DNA from: Pollutimonas harenae
GTDB lineage: Bacteria > Pseudomonadota > Gammaproteobacteria > Burkholderiales > Burkholderiaceae_B
Direction of reading: 5' to 3'
Length of the DNA: 64,000 nucleotides
Assembly (NCBI RefSeq): GCF_004153685.1
Contig: NZ_SDQD01000003.1
Location: 1-64,000, forward strand
The notes below the pieces were generated by a model. It was not told the DNA's origin, did not search any database, and was given only the letters and a program-made list of their open reading frames with translations. How positions within the stretch are numbered: position 1 is the stretch's first letter; every line of letters begins with the position of its first letter. Below, piece after piece: positions 43,936-52,889 of the stretch. A program made the translations under genes and the position numbers.

Positions 43936-44799
43936 ATGAGTCCTGACGAATACTGCCAGAACAAGGCCGCCAAAAGCGGCTCCAGCTTCTATTACGCCTT
44001 TCTGTTCCTGCCGCCCGAGCGCCGCAAGGCTATCACGGCGCTCTACGCTTTTTGCCGCGAAGTCGACGACGTGGTCGACGAATGCACAGATCCGTCCGTA
44101 GCCCGCATGAAATTGGCCTGGTGGCGCAGCCAAATCGAAGGCATGTATGCCGGCAAAGCCGAGCACCCGGTCACTCAGGCTCTCGAACCTCATGTACATG
44201 CCTATGATCTGAGCGCAGACCGCCTGTACGCTATTGTCGACGGCATGGAAATGGATCTGGACCAGACTCGCTATTCTGATTGGGCGGGCCTGAAAAAATA
44301 CTGCTGGCACGCCGCCGGCGTAGTGGGTGAACTTTCGGCCAGCATTTTTGGTTATACGCAGCCTGAAACCCTGGTCTATGCCGAAAAGCTTGGCCTGGCT
44401 TTTCAACTGACCAACATCATCAGGGATGTCGGCGACGACGCCCGACGCGGCCGAATCTACCTGCCAGTGGAAGACATGCAAAAGTTCAACGTGACGGCAG
44501 CCGAAATTATCGACGGACACCATTCCGACCGATTTGTCGACCTGATGCGCTTTCAGACGGAACGCGCCAGACAATGCTATCGCGAGGCGGTGCAGGCGCT
44601 GCCAGAAGCCGACCGGCGTGCACAACGGCCAGGACTGATGATGGCGGCCATTTACCACGCCCTGCTCCGCGAAATAGAACTCGATAACTGGCAGGTGCTC
44701 GATCAGCGCATTTCGCTGACTCCCATACGCAAGTTCGGACTGGCCTGGAAAGTATGGGTAGGCGGTGGGCGAGGCTTGATCAAACGCCTGAGCCAATGA
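43936..44799 (+). CDS. hpnD: Presqualene diphosphate synthase HpnD
   Basis: Condenses two farnesyl diphosphates head-to-head to presqualene diphosphate (287 residues). REVDDVVDE near residue 37-45 is the first Asp-rich motif, and NIIRDVGDDARRGRIYLP near 160-177 the second. The start MSPDEYCQNKAAKSGSSFYYAF is characteristic of HpnD. Its stop overlaps the hpnE start by ATGA (44796-44799). The farnesyl diphosphate could come from IspA encoded 17 kb downstream. Confidence 0.93.
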   Translation: MSPDEYCQNKAAKSGSSFYYAFLFLPPERRKAITALYAFCREVDDVVDECTDPSVARMKLAWWRSQIEGMYAGKAEHPVTQALEPHVHAYDLSADRLYAIVDGMEMDLDQTRYSDWAGLKKYCWHAAGVVGELSASIFGYTQPETLVYAEKLGLAFQLTNIIRDVGDDARRGRIYLPVEDMQKFNVTAAEIIDGHHSDRFVDLMRFQTERARQCYREAVQALPEADRRAQRPGLMMAAIYHALLREIELDNWQVLDQRISLTPIRKFGLAWKVWVGGGRGLIKRLSQ

Positions 44800-46172
44800 A
44801 GGTAGCGGTCATAGGCGCCGGCTGGGCTGGGCTGACCGCTGCCTGGACGCTGCACCGACTGGGCCATGCCGTTGCGCTCTTCGAGGCTGCCCGTGATTTG
44901 GGTGGCCGTGCACGCAGGGTGCGGTCGCGCTCACTGAAATTAACCATAGACAACGGACAGCACATCCTGTTGGGTGCCTACACCGAAACCCAGGCGCTCA
45001 TGCGTGAGCTGGGGCTGGATCCCAACCGTCTGTTTCATCGCGAACGCCTGACTCTGCAAAGCGCCGACGGGACATTCAAGCTGCGCACCCTACCGTTGCC
45101 CGCCCCCTTGCATTTGCTGGCAGGCGTACTCACAGCAAGTGGCTTGAACATAAAAGAGCGCCTGGGTCTGATCACGCTTGTCGCCAGATTGCGTGGGCAG
45201 GACTGGACACCCGCCGCAGGACTGAGCGTCCTGGAATGGCTGGAACAAGGCAGGCAATCGCCTCACGCCATATGCAGCTTCTGGCAACCACTATGCCTGG
45301 CTGCCCTTAACACACCCATAGCAGAGGCCTGCGCCTTATTGTTCGCTCATGTGTTGCGAGATAGCCTGGGTGGCACTAAAACGGCCACTGACGTATTGAT
45401 ACCGAGGGTCGATTTATCGCAGCTATGGCCTGACGAGCTGGCACGCCAACTGGGCGAGCAGAACGGCAGCGAAACAGCGCTACATCTTGCCCACACCGTC
45501 CGGCACCTGCGTGCGTGCCCAAACGGTGTCACTATAGATGGCAACGGATTTGATGCAGTGATTGTGGCAGGCAATACGCCCTCTACCCTCAGGCTGCTGA
45601 AACAGCTGGACACCGCAAACGACAGCCAGCCTTACCTGGACATGCTGTCGACATTCAGCTTTTTGCCTATTGCAACGCTTACCCTGCAACTGGAACAACC
45701 CTGGCAGCTGCCGCATCCCATGATGCTGTTGCGCGACAACCCCCGTCAGCTGCAGTTTGGCCAATGGCTGTTTGACCGCAGCGCATACCCTCAGCTTCAG
45801 CAGGACGAAGCCTCTCTTGTGGAAGCGGCCAATGCCACTCGCCTGCTGCATATTGTCATCAGCGATGCCACAGCATTGCAAGCACATCCACAAAGCGATG
45901 TCGTCAACGCCATTATCCGTCAAGTACAGACGCAAACAAGGCGGTTCGGCGCCATGCCCCGCGTTACCGGCCACGACCTGATTATTGAAAAACGTGCCAC
46001 GTTTGCGGCCAGGCCTGGCCTGGCCAGGCCTGGCGTCGCCACGCCCTGGCCGCGCGTGTGGGTGGCTGGCGACTGGACCGACACCGGCTACCCGGGTGTA
46101 CTGGAGGGAGCCATACGCAGCGGCCGTGCCGCTGCACGGTCACTGCACCTGAGCCTGGTACAGCCCACATAA
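44796..46172 (+). CDS. hpnE: Hydroxysqualene dehydroxylase HpnE
   Basis: A 458-residue FAD-dependent amine-oxidase-like enzyme that reduces hydroxysqualene to squalene, completing HpnC-HpnD-HpnE. The Rossmann motif VIGAGWAGLTAAW occupies residues 5-17, followed by GGRARRV near 40 and DNGQHILLGAY near 55. The C-terminal FAD motif is VWVAGDWTDTGYPGVLEGA near 424-442. Just before it, residues about 405-414 contain a 5-residue tandem repeat (ARPGL-ARPGV) encoded by a 15-base duplication. The stop lies 8 bases from the end of the convergent thrC. Confidence 0.92.
   Translation: MKVAVIGAGWAGLTAAWTLHRLGHAVALFEAARDLGGRARRVRSRSLKLTIDNGQHILLGAYTETQALMRELGLDPNRLFHRERLTLQSADGTFKLRTLPLPAPLHLLAGVLTASGLNIKERLGLITLVARLRGQDWTPAAGLSVLEWLEQGRQSPHAICSFWQPLCLAALNTPIAEACALLFAHVLRDSLGGTKTATDVLIPRVDLSQLWPDELARQLGEQNGSETALHLAHTVRHLRACPNGVTIDGNGFDAVIVAGNTPSTLRLLKQLDTANDSQPYLDMLSTFSFLPIATLTLQLEQPWQLPHPMMLLRDNPRQLQFGQWLFDRSAYPQLQQDEASLVEAANATRLLHIVISDATALQAHPQSDVVNAIIRQVQTQTRRFGAMPRVTGHDLIIEKRATFAARPGLARPGVATPWPRVWVAGDWTDTGYPGVLEGAIRSGRAAARSLHLSLVQPT
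46007..46033 (+). repeat. 15-base tandem duplication inside hpnE
   Basis: GGCCAGGCCTGG occurs at 46007-46018 and again at 46022-46033, 15 bases apart, so the reading frame is kept and five codons are repeated (ARPGL, ARPGV). It is probably a replication-slippage product in a GC-rich, palindromic tract. It lies in a loop before the C-terminal FAD motif and need not affect activity. Confidence 0.7.
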
Positions 46173-46180
46173 AGCCCGTA

Positions 46181-47590
46181 TCAGGCAGGCGCGTGCCGGC
46201 TGATGTAATCCCGAACCAGCTCGACCTGACAATCGAGTACCACAACACGCTGCGGCAACGATGCCAGGTTCTGCAAATGAGCGGGAACGGGTGCGGGCTT
46301 GCCGGTGGCTGCCTCGATGGTTTCGCTGAATTTGGCGGGCAATGCCGTTTCGAGCACGATCATGGGAATGCCTGGTTCGACATAGTTTGCCGCTACCTTG
46401 ACGCCGTCGGCAGTATGCGGATCTATCAGAACGCCGGTTTCTTGCTGGACACTTCGTATGGTATTTAGGCGATCGGCATGCGTGCTGACACCCGCCACAA
46501 AGCCGTAGCGGGTTTCGAACTCGGGTAATTTGTCACTCAAGTCGAACTGACCGGAAACGGCCAGTTCGTTCCAGCATGCCCGTACCTTGTCGGCATCACC
46601 GCCCAGCAGGTCGAACACAAAGCGCTCGAAGTTGGAGGCACGGGAGATGTCCATGGACGGGCTGGTAGTGGCATGAGTTTCCGATGCCGGGCGTGGGCGA
46701 TAAATGCCCGTACGGAAGAACTCTTCCAGCACATTATTTTCGTTGGTGGCCAGAACCAGGCGGCGCACCGGCAAACCCATGCGGCGAGCAATATGGCCAG
46801 CCAGGATATTGCCGAAATTGCCTGATGGCACGGCAAAAGAAACTTGTTGACCAGAGGCAGTGGTAGCGCGGAGCCAGCCCCAGAAATAATACACAACCTG
46901 CGCAGCAATACGCGCCCAGTTGATGGAGTTGACTGCACCCAGGCTATGTTTGGCCTTGAAGTCCAGATCGCCCGCCAATGCCTTGACAATGTCCTGACAC
47001 TCATCGAACACGCCTTTAAGGGCAATATTGTGAATATTCGGATCTTGCAAGGAGTACATTTGCGCCCGCTGGAAGTCGCTCATGCGGCCATGAGGAGAAA
47101 GCATGAACACCGATACGCCACGCTTGCCTCTAAGGGCGTGCTCGGCCGCCGACCCCGTATCACCGGAGGTAGCGCCCAATATATTCAGCGTGGCCTGGCG
47201 TTTGTCCAGTACATACTCAAATACCTGGCCCAGAAACTGCATGGCCATATCTTTAAACGCAAGCGTTGGCCCTTCCGACAAGCCCAACAAACTCATTCCT
47301 TTATTGAGTGGCTTGAGTGGCACAATTTGCTCGCTGCCAAACACGTCGGCACTATAGGCGGCATGGGTGAGGCGTGCAAGGTCAGCTCTTGGGATGTCGT
47401 CGATGAACAAGGCCAGAATTTCGGTGGCCAGCTCAGCGTAATTCAGTTTGCGCCAGGCCTCGAGTGTGTCTGCGCTAATTGCAGGCAGGCTTTCCGGCAG
47501 GGCCAGCCCGCCATCGGGCGCCAGACCCTCCAGCAAGATATCCGAAAATGGCTGGGGCGCCATACCGCCACGGGTAGACAAATATTTCAT
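46181..47590 (-). CDS. thrC: Threonine synthase
   Basis: PLP enzyme converting O-phosphohomoserine to threonine (469 residues, the long ThrC form of proteobacteria and fungi). The start MKYLSTRGG is diagnostic. The PLP lysine lies in PTLAFKDMAMQFLG near residue 108-121, and ATSGDTGSAA near 145 binds the cofactor phosphate. It overlaps the hom stop by ATGA (47587-47590) in the order alaC-hom-thrC. Confidence 0.95.
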   Translation of the reverse strand: MKYLSTRGGMAPQPFSDILLEGLAPDGGLALPESLPAISADTLEAWRKLNYAELATEILALFIDDIPRADLARLTHAAYSADVFGSEQIVPLKPLNKGMSLLGLSEGPTLAFKDMAMQFLGQVFEYVLDKRQATLNILGATSGDTGSAAEHALRGKRGVSVFMLSPHGRMSDFQRAQMYSLQDPNIHNIALKGVFDECQDIVKALAGDLDFKAKHSLGAVNSINWARIAAQVVYYFWGWLRATTASGQQVSFAVPSGNFGNILAGHIARRMGLPVRRLVLATNENNVLEEFFRTGIYRPRPASETHATTSPSMDISRASNFERFVFDLLGGDADKVRACWNELAVSGQFDLSDKLPEFETRYGFVAGVSTHADRLNTIRSVQQETGVLIDPHTADGVKVAANYVEPGIPMIVLETALPAKFSETIEAATGKPAPVPAHLQNLASLPQRVVVLDCQVELVRDYISRHAPA

Positions 47591-48891
47591 AGCAGGTTCT
47601 CCACACGCAGACGAGTCACCTTGGTGTGCACAAAGGACAGCGCATGAATTTTGTCCAATGCTGTATCGACTGAACCTTCACGTGCTTGATGCAACAGAAA
47701 AATGATGTCGGCTTCGGTTTCACCATGTGGCTGCTGGAACATGGAGCCGATGGAAATATCCGTTTCGGACAGAATACTGGCAATATCAGCCAATACGCCT
47801 GGGCGGTCCTGTACACGCATACGCAAGTAATAGGAAGATGTCACTTCGGACACGGGCAGTATGGGGGTATCGTCCATGGCATCGGGCTGGAAGGCCAGAT
47901 GCGGCACTCGATGCCCTGGATCAGCAGACTCCAGCCGCGTCACATCAATCAGATCAGCCACGACAGCGGACGCCGTGGGCAGCTCTCCCGCGCCCTGACC
48001 GTAATACATGGTCGGACCAACGACATCGCCGCTGACCAGCACCGCATTCATGGCGCCTTCAACATTGGCCAGCAGACATGACATAGGCACCAAAGTAGGA
48101 TGTACGCGCAGCTCTATGCCCTTGTCGCAGCGGCGTGTAATGCCAAGCAGCTTGATGCGGTAGCCCAACCTTTCGGCATGGGCGATATCTTCGGCGGCCA
48201 ACTGCGATATGCCCTCGATGTGGGCCTTGTCGAACTGAACAGGTATGCCAAACGCCAGTGAGGCCAGTAAAGTCAGCTTATGAGCGGCATCAACGCCTTC
48301 GATGTCGAAAGTGGGATCTGCTTCGGCATAGCCCAGGCGCTGCGCCTCGGCCAGCACCTGATCGAACGGCAGCCCTTGAGAACGCATTTCCGACAAGATG
48401 AAATTAGTCGTACCGTTGATGATGCCCGCCAGCCACTGGATGCGGTTGGCGGTCAGGCCTTCGCGTATGGCCTTGATGATAGGGATGCCCCCTGCCACGG
48501 CCGCCTCGAAGGTCACCATGACGCCCTGCGCATGGGCTGCGGCAAAGATCTCGTTGCCGTGCTTGGCGAGCAGCGCCTTGTTGGCTGTAACAACGTGCTT
48601 GCCCTGGGCAATGGCCTCCATGATCAAATCGCGCGCCAGGGTATCGCCACCAATGAGCTCGACCACGATATCGATATCGGGGTGCCGCACGACATCAAAG
48701 CCATCTTGCGTAAGCATCACCGAATCGCCGACCAGGCGTTTTGCCTTGTCAAGATCGCGCACCGCCGCAGCGGTGACTTCGATATGCCGGCCCGCCCTAC
48801 GGGCGATTTCCTCGGCGTTACGCGTCAACACCTTCCAGGTACCGCCTCCGACCACACCCAGACCCAGCAAACCTACTTTTATAGGACTCAT
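47587..48891 (-). CDS. hom: Homoserine dehydrogenase
   Basis: NAD(P)H-dependent reduction of aspartate semialdehyde to homoserine (434 residues, monofunctional). The nucleotide-binding motif [13 protein letters not shown] occupies residues 8-20. The catalytic region includes [14 protein letters not shown] near 168-181 and [13 protein letters not shown] near 208. An ACT domain (about residues 350-430, [23 protein letters not shown]) gives threonine feedback control in this family. Overlaps with both neighbours (ATGA) indicate a coupled operon. Confidence 0.95.
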   Translation of the reverse strand: MSPIKVGLLGLGVVGGGTWKVLTRNAEEIARRAGRHIEVTAAAVRDLDKAKRLVGDSVMLTQDGFDVVRHPDIDIVVELIGGDTLARDLIMEAIAQGKHVVTANKALLAKHGNEIFAAAHAQGVMVTFEAAVAGGIPIIKAIREGLTANRIQWLAGIINGTTNFILSEMRSQGLPFDQVLAEAQRLGYAEADPTFDIEGVDAAHKLTLLASLAFGIPVQFDKAHIEGISQLAAEDIAHAERLGYRIKLLGITRRCDKGIELRVHPTLVPMSCLLANVEGAMNAVLVSGDVVGPTMYYGQGAGELPTASAVVADLIDVTRLESADPGHRVPHLAFQPDAMDDTPILPVSEVTSSYYLRMRVQDRPGVLADIASILSETDISIGSMFQQPHGETEADIIFLLHQAREGSVDTALDKIHALSFVHTKVTRLRVENLL

Positions 48892-50075
48892 TTACCTAAT
48901 CCGTCCTTACGGAACATCTCTTTAATGCCTCGTACCGCCTGGCGGGTACGTTGCTCGTTTTCAATCAGCGCAAAGCGCACGTAGCCATCGCCGTATTCGC
49001 CAAAGCCTATGCCAGGCGAAACGGCCACTTTGGCATCCGCCAGCACCCGTTTGGCAAATTCGAGCGAGCCCAGACTTTCGTAGAACTCGGGAATCTTGGC
49101 CCAGATGTACATCGACGCCTTCGGAATATCGACCATCCAGCCGGCTTCGTGCAGCCCTTTGCAGAGCACATCCCGACGGTTGCGGTATTGCTCGACAACC
49201 TGGGCCACACAATCTTGAGGTCCTTCGAGCGCGGCAATGGAAGCCACCTGTATGGGCGTGAATGTGCCGTAGTCGTGATAGCTTTTGATGCGGGCCAGGG
49301 CATTGACCAACTCCTGATTGCCCACCATAAAGCCTATGCGCCATCCTGCCATATTGTAGCTTTTGCTCATGGTAAAGAACTCGACCGCCACATCGCGCGC
49401 GCCTTCGACCTGCATGATGGATGGCGCCTGGTAGCCATCAAAGGTGATATCGGCGTAGGCCAGATCGTGCACAACCAGAATATTGTGTTCTTTGGCCAGG
49501 GCAATGATGCGCTCGAAGAAAGCCAGATCGACGCATTGTGCGGTGGGGTTGCTGGGAAAACCCAGTATCATCATTTTGGGCTTGGGGATGCTTTCCCGTA
49601 CGGCCCGTTCGATTTCCTCGAAGAAGTCCAGCCCCGGGGTCATGGGCACTGAACGAATATTCGCGCCGGCGATGACCGCACCATAGATGTGAATGGGATA
49701 GCTGGGATTGGGCACCAATACAGTGTCGCCGCGATCGAGCGTGGCCAGCATCAGATGGGCGAGCCCCTCTTTTGAGCCTATGGTGACAATGGCTTCGGAA
49801 TCAGAATCGATCGGCACGCCATAGCGGCGCTCGTACCAACCTGAAATAGCCTTGCGCAAGCGCGGGATACCTTTGGACACCGAGTAGCCGTGCGTGTCGG
49901 GCCGCTGGGCGGCCTCGACCAGTTTGTCCACAATATGCTTGGGCGTTGGCCCGTCGGGATTTCCCATGGACATGTCGATAATGTCTTCGCCCCGCCGGCG
50001 CGCTGCCATTTTCAATTCACTGGTAATGTTGAATACATAAGGTGGCAGACGTTCTATACGAGGAAAATTCGTCAT
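48888..50075 (-). CDS. alaC: Pyridoxal-phosphate aminotransferase (AlaC type)
   Basis: A 395-residue class I/II aminotransferase closely resembling AlaC (YfdZ), which makes alanine from pyruvate and glutamate. [13 protein letters not shown] near residue 33-45 is the substrate-side loop. FPSNPTAQ near 170 holds the cofactor Asn, [13 protein letters not shown] near 200 the Asp and Tyr, and the PLP lysine sits in [15 protein letters not shown] near 236. It precedes hom and thrC, a common betaproteobacterial order, and probably forms a Thr/Ala operon. A broader substrate range is possible. Confidence 0.9.
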   Translation of the reverse strand: MTNFPRIERLPPYVFNITSELKMAARRRGEDIIDMSMGNPDGPTPKHIVDKLVEAAQRPDTHGYSVSKGIPRLRKAISGWYERRYGVPIDSDSEAIVTIGSKEGLAHLMLATLDRGDTVLVPNPSYPIHIYGAVIAGANIRSVPMTPGLDFFEEIERAVRESIPKPKMMILGFPSNPTAQCVDLAFFERIIALAKEHNILVVHDLAYADITFDGYQAPSIMQVEGARDVAVEFFTMSKSYNMAGWRIGFMVGNQELVNALARIKSYHDYGTFTPIQVASIAALEGPQDCVAQVVEQYRNRRDVLCKGLHEAGWMVDIPKASMYIWAKIPEFYESLGSLEFAKRVLADAKVAVSPGIGFGEYGDGYVRFALIENEQRTRQAVRGIKEMFRKDGLGK

Positions 50076-50202
50076 GATGATCCAGGGCGTGGAATGAAAA
50101 GAGGGGTTTATTTAAGGGTGCAATGCAACAAAATCATCTGCCGGCACCTTCCGGCAAGATAGCTGACAAGTGTAATCCATCCTAAAAAAACTGGAAAACG
50201 CC

Positions 50203-50230
50203 TTGTACCAAGATGGCTTTGCGCTATGAT
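50203..50230 (+). promoter_or_regulatory. Candidate promoter for the Mth938-prxQ unit
   Basis: TTGTAC (50203-50208) and TATGAT (50225-50230) are 16 bases apart, and the -10 matches 5 of 6. The GTG start at 50254 lies about 18 bases beyond the expected start of transcription, with CGGAG between. The wider divergent region (50076-50253) also holds a 6-base-pair hairpin (TGCCGG, 50139-50144; CCGGCA, 50151-50156) in the alaC leader. Confidence 0.45.
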
Positions 50231-50253
50231 CAAGATGATTTTCGGAGTTTTCT

Positions 50254-50703
50254 GTGCAATTACAAAGCGAATCCAATCCCGCGCTCAATACCGTCACGGC
50301 CTACGGACACGACTACGTTGAAATCAACGAGGTCAGCTATACGCATCCCGTCTATTTTGCGCCTGAAGGCGAAATACACCCCTGGCACGTGACCACCGCC
50401 GCCGACATCTCCGCCGGCAGCTTGCGCGAGATCGCCGGGCTCAGCAATGCCAAGGTCGATCCCATGGCTTTTCTCGATGATGCTGCTGTGCCGCAAAAAC
50501 CCGCCGATGCACCCGAGGTCGTACTGATAGGCACCGGACTCAGGCAGCACTTGCTGCCCAGCCATGTCACACAAGCCTTGCTCAGTGTCGGCATCGGAGT
50601 CGAAGCCATGAGCACACAAGCGGCTGCCCGCACCTACAATATCCTGATGTCCGAGGGCCGGCGTGTCGTCGTCGCCCTGCTACCTTACGAGGAGGCTGCA
50701 TGA
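50254..50703 (+). CDS. Mth938-like domain (DUF498) protein
   Basis: A 149-residue protein of the Mth938/NDUFAF3-like family. YVEINEVSYTHPVYFAPEGEIHPW near residues 25-48 opens the domain. PEVVLIGTGLRQHLL near 88-102 and GVEAMSTQAAARTYNILMSEGRRVVVALLP near 113-142 are its conserved core. The bacterial function is unknown, though eukaryotic relatives help assemble complex I. It begins with GTG preceded by CGGAG, and its stop overlaps the peroxiredoxin start (ATGA). Confidence 0.85.
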   Translation: MQLQSESNPALNTVTAYGHDYVEINEVSYTHPVYFAPEGEIHPWHVTTAADISAGSLREIAGLSNAKVDPMAFLDDAAVPQKPADAPEVVLIGTGLRQHLLPSHVTQALLSVGIGVEAMSTQAAARTYNILMSEGRRVVVALLPYEEAA

Positions 50704-51167
50704 GCCAGATTGCCGTAGGCAAACCTATTCCCGACTTTACTGCCACCAGCACACAGGGCGAAATCAGCCTGAAGGGTTTGCTGGGGCATCGCACCGTGTT
50801 GTATTTCTACCCCAAAGACAGCACACCGGGCTGCACAACCCAAGCACAAGGTTTCCGCGACAACTACCAGGCCTTTGTCGATGCAGGCTGCCAAATCGTC
50901 GGCGTCTCGCGCGATTCACTCAAGTCCCATAACAATTTCACCGACAAGCAAACACTGCCCTTCCCCCTGATCACCGACCAGGATGAAGCCTTGTGCGAGC
51001 TATTCGGCGTCATGAAAATGAAAAACATGTACGGTAAACAGGTACGGGGTATTGAACGCAGTACGTTCCTGATCGATGCCGGCGGCGTCCTGCTGCGTGA
51101 ATGGCGTGGCCTGCGGGTACCGGGCCATGTCGACGAAGTTTTGCAGACCGTTCGCGACCAGGAATAA
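50700..51167 (+). CDS. bcp: Peroxiredoxin (BCP/PrxQ family)
   Basis: A thiol peroxidase of 155 residues. The peroxidatic cysteine is Cys45 in YPKDSTPGCTTQ. In E. coli BCP the resolving cysteine lies five residues later; here that position is Gln50 (TTQAQ), so the usual intrahelical disulphide partner is missing. Two other cysteines remain (in DAGCQIVG and EALCELFG) and could act instead, or the enzyme could be 1-Cys type using an external thiol. RGIERSTFLID near 117-127 is the conserved substrate-side Arg region. It overlaps the Mth938-like gene and precedes phoH by 54 bases. Confidence 0.9.
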   Translation: MSQIAVGKPIPDFTATSTQGEISLKGLLGHRTVLYFYPKDSTPGCTTQAQGFRDNYQAFVDAGCQIVGVSRDSLKSHNNFTDKQTLPFPLITDQDEALCELFGVMKMKNMYGKQVRGIERSTFLIDAGGVLLREWRGLRVPGHVDEVLQTVRDQE

Positions 51168-51221
51168 ACACTGCGGCAAGCCCATTTGCCTATTTTTGAA
51201 TGCCACAGGAGCACACACTAT

Positions 51222-52856
51222 ATGCCGCTACCCAAGTTGCCGACCCGCATGGGCGCCATGGTTTCCGTCTCTTCCGACGTCGCCGTACCAGAAGCGCCTG
51301 AAATCAAGACTCCGGCAACTCGTCCCGACAAGCCCGCTGCCAAGCGTCAGATTCCCGCCAAGACCAGTACCAAAGCCCTGACGCCTCCGGTAGCCGAGCC
51401 ACCGGTCCTGTCTGTCGTGGCCACACGTACCGAAAAAAAGACCCGACTGCCGGTCTCCAAGCGCAAGCTGTTCGTACTGGATACCAATGTCTTGCTGCAC
51501 GACTCCAACTCTTTATTCAAGTTTGAAGAACACGACATCTTCCTGCCCATGATGGTGCTCGAAGAGCTCGATCATCAAAAAAAGGGTATGTCTGAAGTCG
51601 CACGCAATGCACGTCAGGTCAGCCGGTTCCTCGATGGTCTGGTCGGCGGCGCAAACAAGCTGGACAAGGGGATTTTGCTCGATGCGCTGGGCAACCAGGA
51701 AGCGCTGGGTAACCTGCACTTCCAGACATCGGCCATGCACTCCAAGCTGCCTATCGAATTGCCGCTGGGCAAAGCCGACAACGCCATTCTGAATGTGGTC
51801 CACGCACTGCAGCTGGCTCACCCCAAACGTGAAGTCATTTTGGTGTCTAAGGACATCAATATGCGGCTCAAGGCTTTATCGCTCAGCCTGCCTGCCGAAG
51901 ATTACCTGAACGACCATGTACTGGACGACTCCGACCTACTGTACGACGGTGTCATGCCTCTGCCGGAAAACTTCTGGCTCAAGCACGGCAAAGATGTCGA
52001 ATCCTGGCAGCAAGGTGGCACCACTTACTACCGCGTCAAGGGCCCTCTGTGCTCTGAGTTCATTGTCAATGAGTTCGTGTATTTCGACGGCGAAATGCCC
52101 CTGCAGGCGCAGGTCAAGGAAGTCAGCGGACGCAGTGCGGTGCTGGCCACTCTGCGCGACTATAGCCATGGCAAGAATAATGTGTGGGGCATTACCGCCC
52201 GCAATCGCGAGCAGAACTTCGCCCTGAACCTTCTCATGAATCCCGATTGCGACTTCGTGTCACTACTCGGTCAGGCCGGGACCGGAAAAACCTTGCTGGC
52301 TCTGGCCAGCGCCCTGACCCAAACGCTGGAAACCAAGCGTTATAACGAAATCATCATCACCCGTGCCACCGTACCGGTGGGCGATGACATCGGTTTTCTG
52401 CCAGGCACGGAAGAAGAAAAAATGTTGCCATGGATGGGGGCACTCGAGGACAACCTGGAAGTCCTGCACCTGGGCGCAGGCAATAACGAGATGGGTGGAA
52501 CCGGTGGCCAGGACTGGTCCAAGAACTCGACCATGGAACTGATACGTTCACGCATCAAGGTCAAGTCACTCAACTTTATGCGAGGACGAACCTTTCTGAA
52601 CAAGTTCCTGATCATAGACGAGGCACAAAATCTGACGCCCAAACAAATGAAGACACTGGTTACACGGGCTGGCCCGGGCACCAAAATCGTTTGCCTGGGC
52701 AATATTGCCCAGATCGACACGCCTTACCTGACCGAGGGTAGCTCGGGGCTTACCTATGTGGTGGACCGGTTCAAGGGCTGGCCGCATTCCGGCCACATCA
52801 CCCTGCAACGAGGCGAGCGCTCCAGGCTTGCCGATTACGCCAGCGAGGCGCTCTAA
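51222..52856 (+). CDS. PhoH family ATPase with PIN domain (PhoH2)
   Basis: A 544-residue fusion of an N-terminal PIN ribonuclease domain (about residues 85-235; LFVLDTNVLLHDSNSLFKF, VLEELDHQKKG) and a C-terminal PhoH ATPase/helicase domain (about 330-540). Walker A is GQAGTGKTLLALA near 345 and Walker B FLIIDEAQNLTP near 462. PhoH2 proteins have been shown in mycobacteria to unwind and cut RNA. The first 80 residues are Pro/Lys/Ala-rich and probably disordered. The ATG at 51222 has AGGAG upstream; an earlier in-frame ATG at 51186 is less likely. No antitoxin-like gene is adjacent. Confidence 0.88.
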   Translation: MPLPKLPTRMGAMVSVSSDVAVPEAPEIKTPATRPDKPAAKRQIPAKTSTKALTPPVAEPPVLSVVATRTEKKTRLPVSKRKLFVLDTNVLLHDSNSLFKFEEHDIFLPMMVLEELDHQKKGMSEVARNARQVSRFLDGLVGGANKLDKGILLDALGNQEALGNLHFQTSAMHSKLPIELPLGKADNAILNVVHALQLAHPKREVILVSKDINMRLKALSLSLPAEDYLNDHVLDDSDLLYDGVMPLPENFWLKHGKDVESWQQGGTTYYRVKGPLCSEFIVNEFVYFDGEMPLQAQVKEVSGRSAVLATLRDYSHGKNNVWGITARNREQNFALNLLMNPDCDFVSLLGQAGTGKTLLALASALTQTLETKRYNEIIITRATVPVGDDIGFLPGTEEEKMLPWMGALEDNLEVLHLGAGNNEMGGTGGQDWSKNSTMELIRSRIKVKSLNFMRGRTFLNKFLIIDEAQNLTPKQMKTLVTRAGPGTKIVCLGNIAQIDTPYLTEGSSGLTYVVDRFKGWPHSGHITLQRGERSRLADYASEAL

Positions 52857-52889
52857 CATGAGCGGCATGAAACATCGTCATACGACTTC

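Noticed and set aside
43831-44796. A 321-codon minus-strand frame antisense to hpnD
   Set aside because: The plus strand encodes an intact HpnD with both Asp-rich motifs; the antisense frame has no homology or start signals.
46007-46033. Palindromic GGCCAGGCCTGG tract as a regulatory or recombination site
   Set aside because: It is inside hpnE, in frame, and fully explained by a 15-base coding duplication.
50139-50156. TGCCGG/CCGGCA hairpin upstream of alaC as a terminator or riboswitch
   Set aside because: Only a 6-base-pair stem with no T-run; too little structure to support a riboswitch or terminator.
51186-51221. Extended N-terminus of the PhoH2 protein
   Set aside because: The downstream ATG has an AGGAG site and the extra 12 residues show no family similarity.
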